Under the pieces are notes generated by a model. That model ran no database searches, was not told the DNA's origin, and worked only from the letters and a program-made list of their open reading frames with translations. A stretch of 64,000 nt of DNA, from positions 456,976 to 520,975 of the forward strand of contig NZ_JAGHZS010000005.1 of NCBI RefSeq assembly GCF_017745275.1, read 5' to 3'. The position numbers and the translations under genes are program-made. Shown here one piece after another: positions 10,201 to 16,402 of the stretch. Source of the DNA: Chitinophaga sp. Its GTDB lineage: Bacteria > Bacteroidota > Bacteroidia > Chitinophagales > Chitinophagaceae. Each line of letters starts with the position of its first letter. The stretch's first letter is position 1.

Positions 10201-10571
10201 GGAGTGAGTGTTTTTTCATTGATCACTACCATTTTGTTGACGATGCGATAGGTGAGTGGTTGGTTGTTCAACACAATCGCCATGGTTTCCTGCAGCGTGG
10301 CATTGGTCACCTGTATGTCCTGTGGTGAGGACATTTTCAGTACATGTTCATCCCACATAAATGACAAACCTGTTTGTGTTTCCAGCTTCCCGAATATCTC
10401 TTTCAGAGAGGCATGTTTCAGGTGGAGATTAATCTTTTGTGCAGCGGCTGTACCGGTCTGGAGATAAACGATCAAGAGAAGAATAGCAGCGGCTTTCGCG
10501 CGCTTTTGCAGTTCCATCAATAGTCCGGCAAGGGCATAAAAATGCCGGACCAAAAACGCAATTAATTGCAT
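7209..10571 (-). CDS. SusC/RagA TonB-linked outer-membrane protein with STN signalling domain
   Basis: A 1120-residue TonB-dependent transporter. In order: signal peptide ending near residue 45, an STN/secretin-like signalling domain at about 47-117 (INLHLKHASLKEIFGKLE), a carboxypeptidase-like regulatory domain at about 130-210 (ISGYVRDEAGAAIPFATIRV), the SusC-type junction VVVTTGIFNRKKE, the plug (about 220-345, with IQIRGNSS and TMLKDASATAIYGSRGANGVI), and a beta-barrel ending in an aromatic-rich terminus (LSLTVNALF). The STN domain is the part that contacts a FecR anti-sigma factor, and a FecR and an ECF sigma gene lie directly upstream, so ligand binding probably induces this operon. It pairs with the SusD protein encoded 18 bases downstream. 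Confidence 0.95.
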   Translation of the reverse strand: MQLIAFLVRHFYALAGLLMELQKRAKAAAILLLIVYLQTGTAAAQKINLHLKHASLKEIFGKLETQTGLSFMWDEHVLKMSSPQDIQVTNATLQETMAIVLNNQPLTYRIVNKMVVINEKTLTPVRTIMQEISGYVRDEAGAAIPFATIRVKGAYTGTVSSPDGRFRLEVRGFPVTLQVTCQGYAPREISVAGAGTLNIMLSKSQQQINEVVVTTGIFNRKKESFTGAVTTVTAEQLAAFGNRNLITSLRNIDPSFNIVESNTFGSNPNRLPEIQIRGNSSLPNVNELQDETRVGMNTPLVILDGFESSLQKLLDINQNEVASITMLKDASATAIYGSRGANGVIVITTRAPQPGRLRLSYRGDVNIEMPDLTAYHVLNARDKLELENKVGLYDNARAENDVPLKQYYNYLMSEVNRGVETDWLSKPVRTGIGQRHNVRMEGGDNAFRYSISAQVNDIQGVMKGSSRRTFNGTINLSYYYKNIRFTNNLMIGLGESAESPYGSFSDYVKMNPYWAPYDENGRVIKLLGNPGSNIYTNRWNTLPTNPLYDATLNTFQKYKTTDITNNLSVEWRIQPDLLFRARLGLTKMNADSDYFRPADHTAFAATEDILRRGSYQYGVNKGFRYDASANLSYTRQFGAHAIFAGLDYNIRESRSSGYSFAAEGFTNPKFDFISMALQYAQGGKPGGAESLTRSVGLTGSVNYTYDERYFMDLSLRSDGASQFGKLNRFAPFWSAGLGWNLHKEAMFKQLTFINRLKLRGSLGVTGSQNFNAYQALSTYGYYTDDRYYSWTGAYLLGLGNESLKWQQKMNYDAGLEADLFNRRLSLVADYYIETTNGLISSVDLPASNGFPNYIENIGKLENRGIELKATAFLVRNLRKGITWSVSGALVHNKNKILMISDALKAAQKSSENATGAVPGMLYKEGYSTNTIWVVPSLGIDPSTGKELYLNRNGEPTYIWNSLDLRASGISEPAYFGNFSTLLRYKNLSLNLSFGYRFGGQLYNQTLINKVENADYRYNVDSRVYDNRWQKPGDNAAFKGLLVTAATNRTSRFVQDEKTLTMQNANFQYDVKSTFAKKLKMQALSFSANMADLFYLSTVRRERGTTYPFSRQLSLTVNALF

Positions 10572-10641
10572 ACATTTGGGTGGTTTTTGGTTGATAAATA
10601 AAACAGAACCTGTATTTAGTTTATTAGCCCGACCTTAATAG

Positions 10642-10671
10642 CCGCTCCGTGAGTCAGACGGGGCGGTTTTT
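10642..10671 (+). terminator. GC-rich hairpin followed by T-tract between fecR and susC genes
   Basis: CCGCTCCGT (10642-10650) and ACGGGGCGG (10658-10666) form a 9-bp stem with one G-T wobble and a 7-base loop, followed by five Ts. Read on the plus strand it looks like an intrinsic terminator, yet both flanking genes are on the minus strand. Read on the minus strand it would be a hairpin in the susC leader without a U-tract. It could stop antisense transcription or act as a leader structure. Confidence 0.45.
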
Positions 10672-10690
10672 GTTTTCCAGGCTAATGTCT

Positions 10691-11848
10691 TTATGGTTGT
10701 ACGATCAGCTTACCATTTTCCAGTTTACAATTCACGCCATATATATTTAGCGCCTCAATTACATCAGAGAGATTTACGTCCCTGTCGATAGTACCGCCAA
10801 AGGAGCGTTTAGGCAGTTCTCCCTTCATGTCTACTTCTATGTCGTACCATCGTGATATCTGCCGGAACAATGCCGGCAAATCTGTACTGCTCATCATGAA
10901 CAGCCCTTTCTTCCATGCTATTGCATTTTCGGTTTCCGCGTTGTTGTCTACCGTAATGCTACCATTCTTGTCAATATTGGCCTGTTCTCCCGGTTGAAGC
11001 ACCTGTTGTTTATTCACCCGGATGCTGCCCTGCAGCAGGGTAGTTTTTATGATGGGTTCATCCGTATAGGCGTTAACGTTAAACGCGGTGCCCAGTACTT
11101 CCACCACACCTTTTTCATGGAAGTGTACGGAGAATGGTTTGGCAGCATCTGCAGCCACTTCGAAATAGGCTTCTCCGGTGATCCTTACCTCGCGGGTATT
11201 ACCCGAAAAAGCTACCGGGTATCGCAAAGAGGAGGCTGCATTCAGCCAAACCTTTGTGCCATCCGGTAGTACCACGCTGAACTGCCGGCCTCTGGGAGTT
11301 GAAATTGTATTATATGCGATGGCAGTTGTGCTGGCGGTGTTGGCATCATATACTACCTGTCCGTTGTTGAGTACTACATTGGTTCCCGCCTGGCTGGCTA
11401 CTACGCCATTCTTCATGCTATCCAGCAATACGGTGGAGCCGTCTGCCAGCATGAGCACGGCGCCTTGTTTTCCTGGCGCTATTGCTCCGCTATGCGCTAC
11501 CGTTGGCGGTGTGCGTTTAGGCTGCTCCGTTAGCCGGTAGATGCCGCCTGCCAGCACCAGCAACACTATAGCTGCCGCCGCCCAACGCCAGTAGTACATG
11601 CGTTTCACCGGTGTATCACGGGGAAGGTCTACTGATTTTGCTTTCTCTAACAAAGGTTGTAGGGAGAGATCAAATTCCAGGTCCATATCAGGCGCCCCGG
11701 TCAGCTCCATGAATACTTCCGTCAGGGCTTCCCGTTGACCGGGATCCCCCAGCAGGGCATAAAATTCCTGTTGACCAGCTGCATCCAGCTTGTTATCCAG
11801 GAAGTCCTGCGCCAGTATATGTAATCGGGTATTTTTCATGGTGTTCAT
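10691..11848 (-). CDS. FecR-family anti-sigma factor
   Basis: A 385-residue single-pass membrane protein. A short cytoplasmic N-terminal region (about 1-83) should bind the sigma factor. One transmembrane helix follows near residues 84-106, then a periplasmic FecR domain (about 185-280, with TPRGRQFSVVLPDGTKVWLN and ITGEAYFEVA) and a C-terminal DUF4974 domain (about 310-382, with LPALFRQISRWYDIEV). FecR proteins pass a signal from the STN domain of a TonB-linked receptor to an ECF sigma factor. It lies between the sigma gene (53-base gap) and the SusC gene, as expected for this cascade. An alternative Met at residue 4 exists. Confidence 0.95.
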   Translation of the reverse strand: MNTMKNTRLHILAQDFLDNKLDAAGQQEFYALLGDPGQREALTEVFMELTGAPDMDLEFDLSLQPLLEKAKSVDLPRDTPVKRMYYWRWAAAAIVLLVLAGGIYRLTEQPKRTPPTVAHSGAIAPGKQGAVLMLADGSTVLLDSMKNGVVASQAGTNVVLNNGQVVYDANTASTTAIAYNTISTPRGRQFSVVLPDGTKVWLNAASSLRYPVAFSGNTREVRITGEAYFEVAADAAKPFSVHFHEKGVVEVLGTAFNVNAYTDEPIIKTTLLQGSIRVNKQQVLQPGEQANIDKNGSITVDNNAETENAIAWKKGLFMMSSTDLPALFRQISRWYDIEVDMKGELPKRSFGGTIDRDVNLSDVIEALNIYGVNCKLENGKLIVQP

Positions 11849-11901
11849 AATATAAGATCAGGGTGAGGCATGTTTTGTCATCATGGGACAAAAAATTTTT
11901 T

Positions 11902-12492
11902 TTACCGGTGCAGTAAAAGCATCAGCATGAGGAACCCTGAAGAGGTGAGCCGCTCCCTGATAAAGGCCAGGGCCGCGCTAAGAGCATTGCGTACATAGCC
12001 ATGAGACAGTTGCAGGTTTTCTGCAATCTCCCGGGTGGTCTTTCCTTCCACACGATTCAGGTGGTAGATGGTTTTCCGTTGTGGCGGAAGTGATTCAATG
12101 GCCTCATGTACCAGCCGGTGAATTTCCTTCAGCTCCAGGGTGCTGGTGCTGTCAACAGGATTTTGTGTTATTTGGAGTGCCTCCAGCCGTTTATCGTTTG
12201 CTGCATGTCGCTGCAGCGCCAGCAGGCTCTGGTTGATAGTGATTTTCCTGAGCCAGGCGCCCAGGTGTGTTACTTTGTCCAGCTTATCGCGATGAAGCCA
12301 TACTTTAATAAATACTTCCTGCACGACTTCCTGCCGGGCATATTCGTTCTTCAATATCTTCATGGCTATTGCAGCGAGCGGAGTGGCCCACGTAACAAAT
12401 AAGGCGGAAAAAGCCTGCTCGTCACCTTCCGCTATACGTTGCAGGAGCGCAGTTTCATCCGTATGTAAAGATTCTGGCGACACTTCGGGCAT
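11902..12492 (-). CDS. ECF-type RNA polymerase sigma factor (sigma-70 family, FecI-like)
   Basis: A 196-residue ECF sigma factor with region 2 at about 25-95 (ARQEVVQEVFIKVWLHRDKL, then HLGAWLRKITIN) and region 4 at about 130-185 (LPPQRKTIYHLNRVEGKTTR, then REIAENLQLSHGYVRNALS). It is the first gene of the minus-strand signalling and uptake locus and should direct transcription of the SusC/SusD operon once released from FecR. No match to a TAnnTTTG promoter is obvious upstream of it on the minus strand. Confidence 0.95.
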   Translation of the reverse strand: MPEVSPESLHTDETALLQRIAEGDEQAFSALFVTWATPLAAIAMKILKNEYARQEVVQEVFIKVWLHRDKLDKVTHLGAWLRKITINQSLLALQRHAANDKRLEALQITQNPVDSTSTLELKEIHRLVHEAIESLPPQRKTIYHLNRVEGKTTREIAENLQLSHGYVRNALSAALAFIRERLTSSGFLMLMLLLHR

Positions 12493-12898
12493 ATTTAAAA
12501 TTCCGGCGATTCATTTCAGCAGCATATTAATGCAGTAACCTGAATGAATGCCACAGTAGATTTTGGTTGTTTTAATCATCTTCATGGCGTCATCTCAAAA
12601 AAAGTGAGGCATGGTAATCACTGTCCCTGTTAAACACGGTCTAACGTGATCTCTAAAAAAAGGCGAAAATAACAGTAATTGGGTTAATTTATTAAAATTA
12701 TTAAATAAAATTAATAACGAAATAAGGGCAGCCTCTCTCCAATCATTGACCTTCCTTAACATTAAAGCAACCCCTGTTAACCTGCTTTGGAGTGAAGTGG
12801 AATTACAAAGACAACCTTTTGTACTGTTTGTAAGTGCTCGTTGGCTGCCTCCTTTTCGGAGTTTTGTTGCAGGAAATTGATATCAGATCATAACTTTG

Positions 12899-13090
12899 AT
12901 GGAAGGAGAGGAACGAATCAGAAAGAAAAAAAATCAGATGATGAATGAAGTTACTGGAACGTATATTTGTAGCCGTAATGTCCGCCAGGCCTATGAAGAG
13001 GTGAGGGCGAATAAGGCAGTGGAAGAGTGGAGTTATATAATAAATGTCTTTTTGAAAGGTGCTATTGTATTTCTCCGGGAAATCAGTTAG
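12899..13090 (+). pseudogene. Possible relic of a group II intron reverse transcriptase (N-terminal fragment)
   Basis: A 63-residue frame carries RNVRQAYEEVRANKA, which resembles the first conserved block of group II intron-encoded reverse transcriptases (typically a segment like RAYxxVxxNKGAxGxDG). The similarity stops after NKA: the glycine-rich GVDGM-like continuation is absent and the frame ends soon after without any YxDD or maturase region. This would fit a decayed mobile element at the edge of the biosynthetic cluster. The resemblance covers only about 15 residues, so chance similarity is possible. Confidence 0.28.
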
Positions 13091-13321
13091 TTTACTGATA
13101 TACCGCTTGGGTCTTTTTTATAATAGCGTCCTTTTCTGCCCTGCTGAGAGCTCGTATAATCCCTCTTTTATTATTGGGACCAGGTTTATCCCGCTTCTCA
13201 TTTTCAATTTCCCGTTTCTTTCTCTGGCCGGCTATACCGGTAATGTATAAACGACTGATAACACAGGAGGCTATACGCTTCCCGGATACGGCTTCATCTT
13301 ATCTATTACGCTTGTAATAGA

Positions 13322-13352
13322 TTGGCAGCCAGATCGGCGCCAGATAATTTTG
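13322..13352 (+). promoter_or_regulatory. Candidate Bacteroidota promoter (TTG ... TAnnTTTG)
   Basis: An exact -7 element TAATTTTG (13345-13352) lies 20 bases after a -33 TTG (13322-13324), matching the sigma-ABfr/Flavobacterium consensus spacing. It lies about 85 bases upstream of the ATG at 13437 and would drive the GT9-like gene. Confidence 0.55.
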
Positions 13353-13436
13353 GTATAATCCGTAATGATATTTCGTATTAATACTACTATTACTATTATT
13401 TTTTCTATTAATTTAGGCTGTAATTAATCCTATTAT

Positions 13437-14603
13437 ATGTTATCCCGCTTCTATGGTGTTGATAGTTATCAGGAGACCTTGCAACAGATATTGAATAATA
13501 ACCTGTCACTTAACAATACCAAGGTCAAACGAGTGTTGATATTATATGATGAAGGCAAATTTTTCCTGGGAGACTCTTGTATCACTTTAAGCCGCCTGGC
13601 TATTAGCCGGCTTTTTTTTGGAGAAGAGACAGAAATTGACCTGAATTGTTGCAATAAAGAAGCGCGTGCGTTGTATGGTGCCCTTACAAAAAATAACCCT
13701 GCATTTAGCAATGTTACCTGTTTCCACTATGACGAAATTGATTATGAGCATTATGATCTTATCATTTGTATGACTATTCATGAGGATCAGTTATTGGGCC
13801 TCCTGCACAAGAGAGCGATGCAGGCAGGAAATCTGGGGCAACTTAGTATATGCATATTTTCTTTTTCCCATTTATTGCTGATTCCACGGCAAGATTCTGC
13901 CCTCATTTTTCCTGTCCACCAGGAACTGCTCGATTTTTACCAGGGGTATTTAGATAAGCCCCATGAGATCTTTATTGATGAGCCCGAAAAAATCTGGGCG
14001 AATAAATGGTTGGCAGCAAAGGGAGTAGCGCCCAATGATCACCTGTTTATTTTTGTAGATTCTTCTTCCAGTACTATGAAAAATGTGAGCTGGGATGTGT
14101 ATTTTAATGTTCTGAAATTTTGCCTGCAGGAAGCCCATCATAAAATATTAATTTTTGATGAAAAAGGAGCCGGCAAGGCGGAATTTTATGGGCAATGGTT
14201 ATCTGCAACAGAAATGCAACAGGTAATTTTCTCTACACAAATGACATTGAGAGAAGATATCAGCCTGTTGGGAGCCGACTGTGTAAAAATGATTTTTGGT
14301 CCATGTACCGGATTAATGCACTGCGCTTCAAGTGTTTACAATCAATTTGTAAATCAGGGAATGCCAATTGAAGAAGTTCCGTTATTAGTTACCTATACCG
14401 GCAAATGGGATGCAATGGAGTGGTGGAGCAACGCGCCACTCATAAACTGCCTGGTAATCAGATTGGTAAATGGAGAAAAACAAATGTTCAGATTAAGTGA
14501 TCTCAGTGAAAAACAAAAAATCGATTTTAGTGACAGATTGCATAGCAATGAATATACAGCTGGAATGCTTGTAGACTTTTTAGAGAGCAATTTGGTAGGA
14601 TAA
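13437..14603 (+). CDS. Glycosyltransferase family 9-like (heptosyltransferase-fold) protein
   Basis: A 388-residue soluble protein with a GT-B-like outline. The N-terminal half has RVLILYDEGKFFLGD, which fits the GD motif that opens heptosyltransferases. The second half has IFVDSSSSTMKNVSWDVYF (compare the NPGAS...KxWP region) and MIFGPCTGLMHCAS, which aligns with the nucleotide-sugar binding motif DTGPMHLAA of GT9 enzymes. The Asp of that motif is Cys here, so donor binding may differ or the protein may not be a working transferase. If active, it could glycosylate the lipopeptide or a cell-envelope target. It has its own promoter and is separated from the following regulator by 331 bases, so cluster membership is uncertain. 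The fold assignment is by motif resemblance only. Confidence 0.5.
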   Translation: MLSRFYGVDSYQETLQQILNNNLSLNNTKVKRVLILYDEGKFFLGDSCITLSRLAISRLFFGEETEIDLNCCNKEARALYGALTKNNPAFSNVTCFHYDEIDYEHYDLIICMTIHEDQLLGLLHKRAMQAGNLGQLSICIFSFSHLLLIPRQDSALIFPVHQELLDFYQGYLDKPHEIFIDEPEKIWANKWLAAKGVAPNDHLFIFVDSSSSTMKNVSWDVYFNVLKFCLQEAHHKILIFDEKGAGKAEFYGQWLSATEMQQVIFSTQMTLREDISLLGADCVKMIFGPCTGLMHCASSVYNQFVNQGMPIEEVPLLVTYTGKWDAMEWWSNAPLINCLVIRLVNGEKQMFRLSDLSEKQKIDFSDRLHSNEYTAGMLVDFLESNLVG

Positions 14604-14934
14604 ACCTGTAAGCAAATTAAGAAAGACAATTTTTTTTTACTTTAACAAAGTATTATTATTGTTTTTTTAGTGTTTTACTAAACAGTTGTTATCTTAAGTC
14701 ACATTTAAGAATCTCAAAATATCCGAAATCCGGTTACGTATTTGTACCCTGTAAAGGATCCTGTTGTAGCGTAGTCTGTATTTATAGTTAGTTGTTACCT
14801 TATTTGTTAGATAATGACCCGAAATTGATTGTTACATAAAAAGTAGTCTCCTATGCATAGTCAGCTAATTTTAGTAGAGTATTATTATAGCTTCTATAGG
14901 AGAATTTTTATTTTAACCCATAAAAATATCTGCA
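14604..14934. other. AT-rich leader upstream of the orphan regulator
   Basis: No gene is visible in these 331 bases. The left part is T-rich with a weak AT hairpin (about 14642-14668) but no GC-rich terminator. The right part carries nested inverted repeats at 14847-14903. A partial -7-like TAATTTTA occurs at 14866-14873 without a TTG at suitable spacing. Confidence 0.5.
14847..14903. repeat. Nested inverted repeats in the regulator's leader
   Basis: TCTCCTAT (14847-14854) is the exact reverse complement of ATAGGAGA (14896-14903). Inside lie a second pair, AGCTA (14863-14867) with TAGCT (14888-14892), and a 10-base perfect palindrome CTATGCATAG (14851-14860). The element ends 31 bases before the ATG of the LuxR-type regulator. 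It could be an operator, for example for autoregulation, or a folded leader RNA. Confidence 0.45.
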
Positions 14935-15612
14935 ATGGAATTAATTAATCTGGCTATGGTATATGAACATACTATCTTCCGAAAAGTCTTGAAAGAATAT
15001 TTCTCCGCAGTAAATATTAATATGGCGATTCAGACGGCCAACATCAGGGAACTCTTCGAAGGCTTGAAAAAGACACCTATTGACATTCTGTTGCTGGACA
15101 CACTGGTGATACAGCTAAATGGAAAGGAAATTATACGTGCCATCAAAGATTCCTATCCCGATATGAAAATATTGGTGCTGTCGCTCGGAGCGGACATGCA
15201 GATTATTGTGGAATTGCTGGATTTTGGTATTCATGGATGCATCTCCAGAGATGATGAACCGGAAGACCTGGTGAAGGCTATACTGTCTGTAGCCAGCAAT
15301 AAAATATACCGTAATAAATTGTTTACCGAAGCACTGTATTATAATAAGGAAAACGTCCTGAATAGTGTAGTCAGTGATAAGAACAACCCGCTCGACAGCA
15401 GGGAAAAACAGGTGCTGCAGTTTTTATGGGAAGAAAAGAGCAACCGGGAAATAGCAGAAACCCTTTTTCTCAGTGTCCGGTCTATTGAAAAAATCAGACA
15501 GGATATGAAAGAGAAACTGAGAGTGAGATCAACAATAGGCCTGTTGAAGTACGGCATTGATAAAAGAATTATTCAAACGGAAGTTAAAAATACCTATGTA
15601 AACACCCTGTAG
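14935..15612 (+). CDS. Orphan LuxR-type regulator with degenerate receiver domain
   Basis: A 225-residue protein with response-regulator layout: receiver at about 1-120 and LuxR/GerE helix-turn-helix at about 150-210 (LDSREKQVLQFLWEEKSNRE, then IAETLFLSVRSIEKI). The receiver is unusual. The acidic pair is replaced by Tyr-Glu (MVYEHTIF), the Asp is kept (ILLLDTLV, Asp55), and the conserved Lys is Arg (GCISRDDEPEDL). Ordinary Mg-dependent phosphorylation is therefore doubtful, and no kinase gene is adjacent. Its place just before the antiterminator and the NRPS operon makes it a likely pathway-specific regulator. Its upstream leader contains inverted repeats that could be its own binding site. 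The DNA-binding assignment is firm; the targets are inferred. Confidence 0.88.
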   Translation: MELINLAMVYEHTIFRKVLKEYFSAVNINMAIQTANIRELFEGLKKTPIDILLLDTLVIQLNGKEIIRAIKDSYPDMKILVLSLGADMQIIVELLDFGIHGCISRDDEPEDLVKAILSVASNKIYRNKLFTEALYYNKENVLNSVVSDKNNPLDSREKQVLQFLWEEKSNREIAETLFLSVRSIEKIRQDMKEKLRVRSTIGLLKYGIDKRIIQTEVKNTYVNTL

Positions 15613-15854
15613 AAATCCACGTAGTTTTTTAGTATAAACCGAATGAATAAATAGTACTTACCCTATTTTCGACCTGAATTTTATGGTTTAATTTGAATCC
15701 TGTTAACTATTGAGTAATAAAAATTGCCGGCAAACACACGCTGTGCATATTTAATTCCCGTTAATTTATTTTTTTTAACTTTTACTGTCATTTTACCCTG
15801 AAACGTAAGTCTGTGGCTTACTTTAGCGATAGCTTTTTGCTCAAAATTCCTGTT
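15613..15854. promoter_or_regulatory. Leader of the antiterminator/NRPS operon with short inverted repeats
   Basis: This 242-base gap holds no gene. It contains a perfect 10-base palindrome TTGCCGGCAA (15724-15733) and a small hairpin GTAAG-TCTGTGG-CTTAC (15805-15821) lying 33 bases before the ATG of the NusG-like gene. A near-consensus -7 element TACTTTAG (15819-15826) overlaps the hairpin, but no TTG sits at the right distance. A promoter for the large operon is expected here; its exact site is not clear. Confidence 0.4.
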
Positions 15855-16385
15855 ATGAAGAAATTTAATGAAGGTTGGTATGTAGTATATACTAAGCCAA
15901 GACATGAAAAAAAAGTTTGTACTGCATTAGAAGATCTGGGCATTGGGCATTTTTTTGCCATGATGAAAAAACTAAGAATATGGAGCGATCGCAGGAAATA
16001 TATAGATACCCCTGTATTTCCTTCCTACATTTTTATTTACCTGAAAGATCACCAGGAATATTTTAAAGGACTCGATGTGGATGGAGTACTATATTATGTA
16101 AGAATGGGTAAAGAAGTTGCAAAAGTAAATACCGCCATAGTGGACAATCTTAAAGTAATGCTGAATAGCGGAGGCCCCATAGAAGTAACCGAAACTAATT
16201 TCATGCCCGGGCAGTTGATGGTTATCCAGCAAGGCCCGCTGGCGGGCTTTACCGGAGAAGTAGTGGAGTACAACGGATGTGAAAAGGTACTGGTGCGCGT
16301 TCAGTTGTTTCAGCGAAATGTGTTAATGTCTTTATCACAGGAATACCTGATGGAAGAGGCATCTGCGTATTCTTCCAGATCTTAA
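15855..16385 (+). CDS. UpxY/LoaP-type NusG paralogue (operon-specific transcription antiterminator)
   Basis: A 176-residue NusG-like protein from the ATG at 15855; an in-frame GTG at 15813 would add 14 residues but is less convincing because the NusG fold begins right after the ATG. The NGN domain covers about 5-105 (WYVVYTKPRHEKKV, then FPSYIFIYLKD) and a C-terminal KOW-like domain follows (PGQLMVIQQGPLAGFTGEVV). Specialised NusG paralogues such as UpxY in Bacteroides capsule operons and LoaP in Bacillus antibiotic operons bind elongating RNA polymerase and suppress termination across one long operon. Here it is the first gene of a collinear run reaching beyond the window end, 17 bases before the carbamoyltransferase gene, which fits that job. 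The protein family is clear; the target operon is inferred from position. Confidence 0.9.
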   Translation: MKKFNEGWYVVYTKPRHEKKVCTALEDLGIGHFFAMMKKLRIWSDRRKYIDTPVFPSYIFIYLKDHQEYFKGLDVDGVLYYVRMGKEVAKVNTAIVDNLKVMLNSGGPIEVTETNFMPGQLMVIQQGPLAGFTGEVVEYNGCEKVLVRVQLFQRNVLMSLSQEYLMEEASAYSSRS

Positions 16386-16402
16386 ATAACAAAAGTTTTT
16401 TT

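Larger units (their letters stand above)
12493..13436. other. Non-coding border between uptake locus and NRPS region
   Basis: This 944-base stretch contains no intact gene. It includes an AT-rich block (about 12680-12725), a short frame at 12899-13090 that resembles the beginning of a group II intron reverse transcriptase, and a promoter candidate at 13322-13352. No tRNA, integrase or inverted-repeat transposon ends were seen. It separates two divergently transcribed units and marks the left border of the biosynthetic region. Confidence 0.6.

Noticed and set aside
15813..15854. GTG start giving the antiterminator a 14-residue extension
   Set aside because: The extension does not resemble NusG N-termini and overlaps the leader hairpin; the ATG at 15855 starts right before the conserved WYVVYTKPRHEKK segment.
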